From positions 1 to 40,350 of the forward strand of contig NZ_RJWA01000016.1 in NCBI RefSeq assembly GCF_003762835.1: a DNA stretch of 40,350 nucleotides, read 5' to 3'. Origin of the DNA: Micromonospora sp. HM5-17. Lineage in GTDB: Bacteria > Actinomycetota > Actinomycetes > Mycobacteriales > Micromonosporaceae. Under the pieces are notes generated by a model that did no database searches, had not been told where the DNA came from, and worked only from the letters and a program-made list of their open reading frames with translations. Position 1 is the stretch's first letter. The number at the start of each line of letters is the position of its first letter. Shown here piece after piece: positions 34,563-40,350 of the stretch. Position numbers and translations under genes: made by a program.

Positions 34563-35530
34563 GACACCGCCTCCGTGGCCTGCAGAATCGCGCACTGCCA
34601 GTTGAGCCCGTGTCCGGCCGCCACCAGGGCCAACCGGTGGCCGGGACGCAACCGGCCCGAGTCCACCAACGCCTGAAGATTGATGATCGTGTCGGCGGAG
34701 ACCACGTGGCCTGCCCGGGCGACCGACGGCAACCAGACCCGGGACTCCGGCACCCCCAGCAGCCGCGCGAACACCTCCCACGCCGCCGGGTTGGCGTTCT
34801 GCGCGACCACCCAGTCCAGGTCCCCAGCCGTGAGTCCCGCCTTTTCCAAGGCCTCCACGACCACCCGGTGGGTATAGGTGAAGAAAGCCCCAACGATCTC
34901 GTCGGCACCGGCAAGGCCGAGACCACCGTTGGTGATCTGGTGACCGGCGATGATGCGGAACGCGGCCGGCTGTCGGCTCACCACGCACGCCGCGGCGCCG
35001 TCGGAGATCAGGTTGTACGCCTGTTCGTACATCGCGCCGTCGGGCAGACGGTCCGCGGTCACGCACAGCACCCGCCGCCAGTCCGACTCGATCGCCAACA
35101 GGGCACGGGCCAGGTGCAGCGATCCGAGCAGACCCGTACACGCCTGCTGGTTGAGACCGACGACAACCGCACCGTCGAGGTCGAAGTCCACCTGCAGCCG
35201 GCTGCCCGGAAAGTCCATCAGGTGCGCGATGTCGCGGGTACGACGCGCGGTGTCCAGGTCACCGACGGTGCCGTTCGTCGGCAGCGCCGTCGCGTAGATG
35301 ATCGCGTCCACGTCGCGCAGCCCGCCGGCCGCCGCGATCCGGGCGGTCGCCGCCCGTGCGAGGTCATAGGCGGAGGTCGTCGGATTGCAGACGTGGTGCA
35401 CGGCGAACCCGGCCTCGGCAAGGTCCCGCGGCTCCGACCGCAGCCTGCCGTTTGCCGCCGACGTGGCCAGATCGATCCGTCGCTCCCCCAACGCATACGC
35501 CAGACAGCCGACGAACGCGTTCCCGCTCAA
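34559..35530 (-). CDS. KASIII-like condensing enzyme with altered active site
   Basis: A 323-residue thiolase-fold protein. The TTG at 35530 gives MSGNAFVGCLAYALGE, the correct first strand for a FabH-type enzyme, and overlaps the stop of the leader peptide (TTGA). A GTG at 35557 in the same frame is the alternative start. The nucleophile is Cys131 in NQQACTGLLG. The FabH His-Gln-Ala-Asn box reads QNAN (Gln244 for His) and the Asn box RHGNTSA reads RAGHVVSA (His275 for Asn). The Cys-His-Asn triad is thus Cys-Gln-His. Decarboxylating condensation would normally need the His/Asn pair, so this may instead transfer acyl groups to an amine or alcohol, or use a non-malonyl partner. It is the first structural gene of the operon. 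Confidence 0.9.
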   Translation of the reverse strand: MSGNAFVGCLAYALGERRIDLATSAANGRLRSEPRDLAEAGFAVHHVCNPTTSAYDLARAATARIAAAGGLRDVDAIIYATALPTNGTVGDLDTARRTRDIAHLMDFPGSRLQVDFDLDGAVVVGLNQQACTGLLGSLHLARALLAIESDWRRVLCVTADRLPDGAMYEQAYNLISDGAAACVVSRQPAAFRIIAGHQITNGGLGLAGADEIVGAFFTYTHRVVVEALEKAGLTAGDLDWVVAQNANPAAWEVFARLLGVPESRVWLPSVARAGHVVSADTIINLQALVDSGRLRPGHRLALVAAGHGLNWQCAILQATEAVS

Positions 35531-35580
35531 CGGCGACCGTCCCCAACCAGCGGACACGCACCCGCCAACATCGTCGTCAC
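35527..35580 (-). CDS. 17-residue leader peptide, translationally coupled to the KASIII-like gene
   Basis: GTG at 35580, 5 bases after a strong GGGGGAG ribosome site, opens a 17-codon frame (VTTMLAGACPLVGDGRR). Its TGA (35527-35529) shares bases with the TTG start of the KASIII-like gene. The diverged copy at 26038-26244 keeps the ribosome site, an ATG start at 26074 and the codons for LAGACPL, with a length change of exactly three bases, so the frame has been maintained. It may serve to start translation for the weak TTG codon, or as an attenuation leader. An N-terminal frameshift of the main gene is the alternative reading. Confidence 0.5.
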   Translation of the reverse strand: MTTMLAGACPLVGDGRR

Positions 35581-35748
35581 CTCGTCTCCCCCAAGACTTC
35601 GCTTCGCTGCATTGGCACGGGCGTACTGCAACCGCAGAGACGGTGCCAGGCCGGCGCACACCCTCCGCACATCTCCCGCCCAAGTGGCGATGGGCGCCGC
35701 AGGGTCCGCGCCTCGACCTCGTGATCGCCCCGGGACCAGGGGCAGACC
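35548..35748. repeat. Direct repeat copy B, upstream region of the biosynthetic operon
   Basis: This is the intact counterpart of the repeat at 26038-26244. It contains the leader peptide start and presumably the operon promoter on the minus strand, though no convincing -35/-10 pair can be seen. The rest of the gap to modC (35749-35913) is unique non-coding sequence until 35896-35919, where a second block shared with 26249-26273 covers the modC stop. Confidence 0.8.
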
Positions 35749-35913
35749 GGATCGGTGCTGTCCCGACCGTCGGGCTCTCGGACTGGACGAGTACGTCCGA
35801 CGCCTGGTCAGTGGCTGTGGAGGAAAAGGGATCTGGTGGTCGGTTGGCCGGTGGCGCGTTGTGCCAGGCGGCAGCGGTCGTCGCGAGAAGGCGTTGATTG
35901 CCGTCCCTGTCGG

Positions 35914-37038
35914 TCAGTCCGTCCCGGCCGTTCGGGGGCTTCCCGCCGGGTAGACGCGGGTCTCGGTGGCCTTGACCGCGGCCCAGAGGGGTTGTCCCGG
36001 GGCGAGGTGCAGGTGGGCGGCGGCGGCCGGGGTGATGTCGGCAGCCACGTCGACGGGGCCGGCGAGTTGGATCCGCAGGTTGTCGCCGTGGCGTTGGATG
36101 CCGGTAATGGTCGCGGGCCAGACGTTGCGGGGGCTGCCGTCGGGGCGGAGCGGGTAGAGGGCGACGGCGGATGGTGGGAAGGCGACGAAGACGTCTCCGT
36201 CGTGGCGGTCGGCGATGGTGAGGACGAAGTCGGCACCGATGCGTACGGTGTGGCCGTCGGCCCAACCGCGGTGCAGGTTGAGCCCGACGAGCCGGGCGAC
36301 GTAGTCGGTGCGGGGTTGCGCGGTGATGGTGCCGGCGTCGCCCTCCTGCACGATCCGACCGTGCTCGACGATGACGAGCCGGTCGGCGAGGACGAGGGCG
36401 TCGAGCGGGTCGTGGGTGACCAGCAGGGTCGCGCCGGGATGTTCGGCGAGGTGGCGTTGCAGTTGGGCGCGGGTGTCGAGGCGGGTACGGGCGTCGAGGG
36501 CGGCGAGCGGTTCGTCGAGCAGCAGCAGTGCCGGGTCGACGGCGAGGGCGCGGGCCAGCGCGACCCGTTGGGCCTGCCCGCCGGAGAGCTGCCGTGGCTT
36601 GTGGCGGCCGTAGTCGGCCAGCTCCATCCGGTCGAGCCATTCCGCGGCGCGCTGGCGGGCCTGTCGCCGGTCCAGTCCGCGCCGGCGGGGGCCGAACGCG
36701 ACGTTGTCCAGGGCGCTCAGGTGGGGAAAGAGCCGGTAGTCCTGGAAGACGACGCCGATCGGGCGTCGCTCGGTGGGTGTCCACCGCCGGGCAGCGGGGC
36801 GGTCGAGGTCCTGACCGGCGAGGGTGATGTGCCCGGCCGACAGCGGTAGCAGGCCGGCGAGGGTACGCACCGCGGTGGTCTTGCCGGCGCCGTTCGGACC
36901 GAGAAGTGCGACGACCTCGCCCGCATTGATCCGCAGTGCCACGTCGAGCCGGAAGCTGTCGCGTACGACGACGAGGTGCGCGTCGAGCATCGGCGTACCG
37001 GTGTCGGGTTCGGCTCTGGTGACGGTGAGGGCGGTCAT
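35914..37038 (-). CDS. modC: Molybdate ABC transporter ATP-binding protein
   Basis: A 374-residue ATPase energising molybdate import. The ATG at 37038 overlaps the permease stop (ATGA). Walker A is GPNGAGKTT, then the Q-loop FQDYRLFPHLSALDNVAFG (a ModC-type pattern), signature LSGGQAQRVALARAL, Walker B LLLLDEPLAALD and the H-loop VTHDPLDAL. A C-terminal TOBE/MOP-type domain (about 295-365, NVWPATITGIQRHGDNLRIQL) is the oxyanion-sensing module. The genes run modA-modB-modC on the minus strand. Its last bases are part of a repeat also found at 26249-26273, so the duplication that made the flanking repeats extended into this gene. Confidence 0.95.
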   Translation of the reverse strand: MTALTVTRAEPDTGTPMLDAHLVVVRDSFRLDVALRINAGEVVALLGPNGAGKTTAVRTLAGLLPLSAGHITLAGQDLDRPAARRWTPTERRPIGVVFQDYRLFPHLSALDNVAFGPRRRGLDRRQARQRAAEWLDRMELADYGRHKPRQLSGGQAQRVALARALAVDPALLLLDEPLAALDARTRLDTRAQLQRHLAEHPGATLLVTHDPLDALVLADRLVIVEHGRIVQEGDAGTITAQPRTDYVARLVGLNLHRGWADGHTVRIGADFVLTIADRHDGDVFVAFPPSAVALYPLRPDGSPRNVWPATITGIQRHGDNLRIQLAGPVDVAADITPAAAAHLHLAPGQPLWAAVKATETRVYPAGSPRTAGTD

Positions 37039-37886
37039 GGGCCGGTGATCCAGCGGTCGCGGAGGCTGGCGAGGATGGCGACGGAGACGGTGAGCAGGAT
37101 GAGGCTGAGCACGATCGCGGCCTCCAGGTCGGTCTCCAGGGCAAGGTAGACCGCCAGGGGCATGGTCTGGGTACGGCCGGGAAAGTTGCCGGCGAAGGTG
37201 ATGGTGGCACCGAACTCGCCGAGGGCGCGGGCCCAGCACAAGACGGCTCCGGCGGCGACACCAGGGGCGACGAGTGGCAGGGTGACGTGGGTGAAGGTGG
37301 TCCACCGGCCGGCGCCGAGGGTGGCGGCGGCCTCCTCGTAGCGGGTGTCCGCGCCACGTAGTGCGCCTTCGACGGCGATGATCAGAAACGGCATGGCGAC
37401 GAACGCCTCGGCGAGGACGACCCCGGTGGTGGTGAACGGCAGCGTGATGCCGAACGTCGAGTCGAGCCAGGAGCCGAGCAGTCCCCGGCGGCCGAAGACG
37501 AGCAGCAGGGCGACGCCGCCGACCACGGGTGGCAGCACGAGTGGGACGGTGACCAGGGCCCGTACGAGGCGGCGGCCCGGGAACTCGACCCGGGCGAGCA
37601 GCCAGGCCAGCGGTACCCCGAGGGCCAGGCAGAGCAGCGTGGCCGTGGTCGCCGTCTCCAGCGACAGCCGCAACGCGGTGAGGACGCCCGGTTCGGTGAG
37701 CCGCCGCGGCAACGTGGTCCAGGGTGTGCGTACCAGCAGCCCCAGCAGCGGTAGGACCAGGAAGAGCAGGCCCAGCGCGGCTGGCAGGAGCAACGCAAGC
37801 GGGATCCGACCGTCGCGCCGGCGTCGCTGCGGCGACCCGGCCTCGTCCGGTCGGGCCGCAGGTCGCGTGTCGTCGGTACGGAACAC
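37035..37886 (-). CDS. modB: Molybdate ABC transporter permease
   Basis: A 283-residue inner-membrane permease. The GTG at 37886 is the first reasonable start after the modA stop (37891-37893); no good ribosome site is seen, so coupling to modA translation is likely. The first helix begins LALLLPAALGLLFLVLPLLG. The coupling segment is EEAAATLGAGRWTTFTHVTLPLVAPG, the EAA loop that contacts ModC, followed by ARALGEFGATITFAGN, a segment highly typical of ModB. About six membrane helices are visible. The overlap with modC is 4 bp. Confidence 0.94.
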   Translation of the reverse strand: MFRTDDTRPAARPDEAGSPQRRRRDGRIPLALLLPAALGLLFLVLPLLGLLVRTPWTTLPRRLTEPGVLTALRLSLETATTATLLCLALGVPLAWLLARVEFPGRRLVRALVTVPLVLPPVVGGVALLLVFGRRGLLGSWLDSTFGITLPFTTTGVVLAEAFVAMPFLIIAVEGALRGADTRYEEAAATLGAGRWTTFTHVTLPLVAPGVAAGAVLCWARALGEFGATITFAGNFPGRTQTMPLAVYLALETDLEAAIVLSLILLTVSVAILASLRDRWITGP

Positions 37887-37890
37887 CGGT

Positions 37891-38691
37891 TTACGGGGCC
37901 TGGAAGCCGGCCTCGGTGAGGACGCGCATCCCGGCGTCTGAGCGCACGTAGGCGACGAACGCCTGCGCGGCCGTCCTGTTGGGGGCATTCTTCAGGACGA
38001 CGATCGGGTAGTCGTTGATCGCCCCGGCGGATTCGGGAAACTCGATCCCGTCGACGTCGGCGGCGGCGGACGTCGCGTCGGTGCGGTAGACCAGCGATGC
38101 GTCGACCTCACCGAGCCTCACCTTCGACAGGGCGGCCTTGACGTCCTGCTCGAGCGTGACCGGGGTGAGTTTCACACCGGCGGCGTCGAGAGCCTTCCTC
38201 GCCGCCGCACCGCACGGCACCTGCTCGGCGCAGAGCGCGACCTTGACGTCGGGCTTCGTCAGGTCGGCCAGCCCGGTCACCCCGTCCGGGTTGCCCCTGG
38301 GTACGGCGATGACGAGCTGGTTGCGCACGAACGTGATCGGGGCACCGTCGCCGTTGCCGGCGTCGGTGACGGCCCTCATGTTCGCCGGCGCCGCGGAGGC
38401 GAACACGTCGGCCGGAGCACCCTCGTTGATCTGGGTCGCCAGTGCGGAGCTGCCGGCGAAGCTGAACGTGACCTTCACCCCGGGATTCGCCGCCTCGAAG
38501 TCCTTGCCGATCTGGGTGAACGACTCGGTCAGCGACGCCGCCGCGAACACCGTCACCGTCCCGGAAACCCCCGAGCTGCCGCCGGCCCGCGAACCCGGCT
38601 CGGCGGCGTCGTCACCACCACAGCCGGACAACCCCACCACCGCCGCGGTGGCGAGTGCGGCCAGGGTGGTACGGAATCGTCGTGCCCTCAC
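37891..38691 (-). CDS. modA: Molybdate-binding lipoprotein
   Basis: A 266-residue substrate-binding lipoprotein. The GTG at 38691 follows GGGGAGGAG. The lipobox LSGC places the lipidated Cys at 24. The mature domain begins VTVFAAASLTESFTQIGKDFE, the ModA hallmark with the oxyanion-contacting Ser, and continues VTFSFAGSSALATQINEGAPADVFASA, another conserved binding loop. GEVDASLVYRTDATSA near 205-220 provides the Tyr/Val-Tyr contact. It captures molybdate (or tungstate) outside the membrane for ModBC. Molybdate feeds molybdopterin enzymes; none is encoded nearby. Confidence 0.95.
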   Translation of the reverse strand: MRARRFRTTLAALATAAVVGLSGCGGDDAAEPGSRAGGSSGVSGTVTVFAAASLTESFTQIGKDFEAANPGVKVTFSFAGSSALATQINEGAPADVFASAAPANMRAVTDAGNGDGAPITFVRNQLVIAVPRGNPDGVTGLADLTKPDVKVALCAEQVPCGAAARKALDAAGVKLTPVTLEQDVKAALSKVRLGEVDASLVYRTDATSAAADVDGIEFPESAGAINDYPIVVLKNAPNRTAAQAFVAYVRSDAGMRVLTEAGFQAP

Positions 38692-38712
38692 AGACTGCTC
38701 CTCCCCCGTCGA

Positions 38713-38832
38713 TCACCCGGTGCCCGTGTCCGTCCCGGACGGCTGGTAGGTGCCCGGCTCGACCCAACGCCTGACCGTGTCCACGCTGACCTCGAACAGC
38801 TCGGCGGCCTCACCGAGGCGAAACACCGTCAC
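38713..38832 (-). pseudogene. Truncated helix-turn-helix regulator upstream of modA
   Basis: A 39-codon frame starting at a GTG (38832): VTVFRLGEAAELFEVSVDTVRRWVEPG is a MerR/excisionase-type DNA-binding helix-turn-helix. In related actinobacteria a protein with this N-terminus plus a C-terminal TOBE domain precedes modABC and senses molybdate. Here the frame ends 12 codons after the helix-turn-helix and no TOBE domain follows, so the gene is cut short. It lies 21 bp upstream of modA on the same strand and may be a remnant of the molybdate regulator. Confidence 0.55.
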
Positions 38833-38919
38833 CCGGACACCGTAGCTGGCCGCAACTGCCACGTATAAGTGCCCGAACGGCTCGCATTCACCGGCAAACC
38901 TAGCCAGTTTTCCCTCGCA

Positions 38920-39225
38920 TCTGCAATCGACGTGGTGGCCATCAACGCACCGCTGCATCCCGAGACCGCAGGACTCGTCGACAACACACTGACCGGCGGC
39001 ACGAGACGCGGCGCGTATTCGATCAACACCGCTCACGCGAGGACCTGCGACCGCGACGGGCGTCGACCGCACCCTGCGAAGCGGCCAGCTCGCCGGGTAC
39101 GCCACGGACGTGCGGCACACCAACCCGCCCCCCCGGACCACCCGGGCGAACCATGCCGTGCCAGGGGACGACCCCCGCACGTCGCCGGATCGCCACTGTC
39201 CGGCCAGGCCCGCGACACCGGTGAC
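38920..39225 (+). pseudogene. Decayed NAD-dependent formate dehydrogenase fragment
   Basis: The plus-strand reading shows IDVVAINAPLHPETAGLVDN followed by RRGAYSINTAHARTCDRD, clearly the NAD-binding-domain region of NAD-dependent formate dehydrogenase (family pattern 'DVVTINAPLHP.T', 'RGAYLVNTARG', 'CDRDA'). After frame changes, RSGQLAGYATDV (39076-39111), then codons matching the QPAPxDHPWRTMP region (about 39120-39155) and the TPH.SG.SLSGQAR region (about 39174-39213), can be followed. The N-terminal catalytic part is missing and at least three indels are present, so it is non-functional. It lies between the truncated mod regulator and the DUF6331-like gene. Confidence 0.8.
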
Positions 39226-39277
39226 GGCGCTAGCATCGGCTACCCGTCACCGGTGCGGGCTCGCGGAAGGAGCGTCG

Positions 39278-39610
39278 ATGGGGGAGGTCTCGGTCGACAT
39301 ACCAGCGCCCCTGAGCGAGGGCATCATCTTCTGCGAGGTCGAGTGTGTCCGCGCGTGCTGCGGCATCGACGCCGTCTCCACCGATCCCGCCCTCATCGAG
39401 GCGTGGTGCCGTCAGGTGGGGTCGGCCGTGGTGGTCGAGGCTCGCCGTCAACTCGCCGAGCTGGTCACGGTGGTCGAGGACCGCTCGCACCGCGTCACGT
39501 CGACATTCCTGAACCACTACACAAGCGACGAGGCGGCACGGCGTCAGTTGCTGGACTTCCTGGCCGCGTTCGACGCGGGACTAGCGGCCTGCGCCGCGTC
39601 GCCACCGTAA
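39278..39610 (+). CDS. DUF6331-like small protein
   Basis: A 110-residue cytoplasmic protein. The ATG at 39278 follows AAGGAG (39267-39272) at 5 bases. The N-terminal half contains FCEVECVRACCGIDAVSTDP, a Cys-rich ECxxxCCGxDA motif that fits the actinobacterial DUF6331 family. The second half is helical (SAVVVEARRQLAELVTVV and ARRQLLDFLAAFDAGL). The clustered Cys could bind a metal but no function is known. It stands alone between the formate-dehydrogenase remnant and the sensor-kinase fragment. The family name is from remembered pattern similarity. Confidence 0.7.
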   Translation: MGEVSVDIPAPLSEGIIFCEVECVRACCGIDAVSTDPALIEAWCRQVGSAVVVEARRQLAELVTVVEDRSHRVTSTFLNHYTSDEAARRQLLDFLAAFDAGLAACAASPP

Positions 39611-39622
39611 GGTGGTGGGCGG

Positions 39623-39785
39623 ATGACTGAAGCATCGGCCCGCGCGCGTACAAGCGACGATGCCCTGGGCGTCGGGCGCCTGGCGGCCGGTGCTTCCAGG
39701 TCCTGGTTTCGGCAGCGCCCCTGGGTCGTGGATCTGGTTGTGGTGCTCGCCGTCTTCACCTACAACCTGCCGATCCAGGTGAGTT
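39623..39785 (+). pseudogene. N-terminal fragment of a sensor histidine kinase-like protein, cut by the CRISPR array
   Basis: An ATG at 39623, 12 bp after the previous stop, opens a frame with a polar 28-residue N-terminus and then WFRQRPWVVDLVVVLAVFTYNLPIQ, which resembles the first cytoplasmic stretch and membrane helix of NarL-type sensor kinases of actinobacteria. The frame passes directly into the first CRISPR repeat at 39786, so the gene's remainder is absent here. The identification rests on about 25 residues. Confidence 0.5.
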
Positions 39786-40350
39786 GGATCACCCCCGCGT
39801 GCGCGGGGAACACACACGCTGGCGGTCTGGTCGACGATCGCCAACGGGATCACCCCCGCGTGCGCGGGGAACACGACGTGTTCGGCGGGGATGCCCCGGC
39901 GGGTCAGGGATCACCCCCGCGTGCGCGGGGAACACCAGCTGGCGCTGTGGCGGTCGCCGCTGTCGGTGGGATCACCCCCGCGTGCGCGGGGAACACCGAC
40001 CGGATGGCCAGAGAGGCCGATCGGCGGGGGGATCACCCCCGCGTGCGCGGGGAACACGACGAACGGTGGCATCCGCTCGCCCGGGACTGGGGATCACCCC
40101 CGCGTGCGCGGGGAACACGTAGCGGCATCGCCCGCGAGGTGGCTCGTACCGGGATCACCCCCGCGTGCGCGGGGAACACAGTAGGATCCTGGTATACGAG
40201 CGCGACCCCGAGGGATCACCCCCGCGTGCGCGGGGAACACCCGGAAGGGTTCGGCGAAGGGTTCCCGGAAGGGGGATCACCCCCGCGTGCGCGGGGAACA
40301 CTTCAGCGGCGACGTGAACATCATCGACGAGGCGGGATCACCCCCGCGTG
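39786..40350 (-). CRISPR. Type I-E-like CRISPR array, leader-distal part
   Basis: Ten copies (last cut by the window end) of a repeat that on the plus strand begins GGATCACCCCC and ends GCGCGGGGAACAC, starting at 39786, 39847, 39908, 39969, 40030, 40091, 40152, 40213, 40274 and 40335: an exact 61-bp period, 29-nt repeat and 32-nt spacers. All visible 28-nt cores are identical. The repeat folds as a CCCCGC/GCGGGG hairpin and, read on the minus strand, begins GTGTTCCCCGCG like the E. coli I-E repeat, so transcription should run right to left with the leader outside the window. All copies but the leftmost have an extra G before GGATC (39785 is T). No cas genes are in the window. Nine full spacers are present; none obviously matches the window. 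Confidence 0.98.

Noticed and set aside
26500-35580. Isonitrile lipopeptide or valanimycin-type cluster as the direct identity of the operon
   Set aside because: No NRPS, no isonitrile-forming iron/2-oxoglutarate enzyme and no flavin amine hydroxylase are encoded. Only the fatty-acyl ligase, carrier and diiron themes are shared.
35558-37357. The 5' extension of the long minus-strand frame that contains the KASIII-like gene
   Set aside because: Upstream of 35557 the translation is Pro/Arg/His-rich shadow sequence lying over modC and modB in another frame. Only 34559-35530 (or 35557) looks like protein.
39784-40184. Open frames inside the array giving repeated HPRVRGEH / ITPACAGNT peptides
   Set aside because: These are translations of the CRISPR repeat and are a well-known false protein pattern.

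Overview
The window is GC-rich (roughly 70 percent or more), with GTG and TTG starts, many four-base stop/start overlaps, Tat-type secreted hydrolases, type VII secretion-like small proteins and an E. coli-like (type I-E) CRISPR repeat. This points to an actinobacterium, most likely a soil or marine member of the Micromonosporaceae or a relative. That placement is inferred from gene style and not from a marker gene.

Layout. Positions 1-9602 hold a DUF6325-type gene, a secreted GH11 xylanase with a CBM2b xylan-binding module, a PhzF-family isomerase and a 1955-residue secreted multidomain protein (ThuA, sugar-dehydrogenase propeller, PKD, CBM6, two ConA-like domains, Ig-like repeats, FIMAH). 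Two tandem hairpins follow it. Positions 9665-14836 hold a secreted lipoprotein, a class A beta-lactamase-like Tat protein, and a translationally coupled SCP2-like / glycogen-debranching-like pair. Positions 14987-19225 hold an ABC-2 exporter pair, a NarL-type response regulator broken by two one-base deletions, a regulator remnant beside a perfect 36-bp palindrome, and a PAF-acetylhydrolase-like protein. Positions 19354-23097 hold a secreted S33 peptidase, an EamA exporter and a divergent LysR regulator. Positions 23173-25600 hold a four-gene set of YbaB-like, EspC-like, WXG-like and membrane proteins, the accessory kind that accompanies type VII secretion.

The most notable region is 26500-35580, an eleven-gene minus-strand operon that looks like a small biosynthetic gene cluster. 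It encodes two free-standing carrier proteins. One probably receives a fatty acid from a fatty-acyl-AMP ligase. The other probably receives an amino acid from a class II aminoacyl-tRNA-synthetase-like ligase. An AurF-type diiron N-oxygenase, a second ferritin-like diiron protein, a KASIII-like condensing enzyme with an altered triad (Cys, Gln, His), a thioester-reductase-like SDR, a dedicated Sfp-type phosphopantetheinyl transferase, an ICMT-like membrane methyltransferase and an SDR lacking its catalytic Tyr complete it. No multimodular NRPS or PKS is present. The likely logic is on-carrier N-oxidation of an amino acid, joining to a fatty acyl unit, reductive release and methylation. The product is unknown. 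A 17-codon leader ORF overlaps the first gene (TTGA junction). Degenerate direct repeats on both sides are best explained as scars of an old tandem duplication of the whole cluster whose second copy collapsed.

The right end holds modABC (molybdate uptake, minus strand), a cut-down helix-turn-helix regulator, a decayed NAD-dependent formate dehydrogenase, a DUF6331-type gene, and the first codons of a sensor kinase that run straight into the leader-distal end of a CRISPR array. The array (ten repeats visible, 61-bp period) continues past the window; no cas genes are visible.
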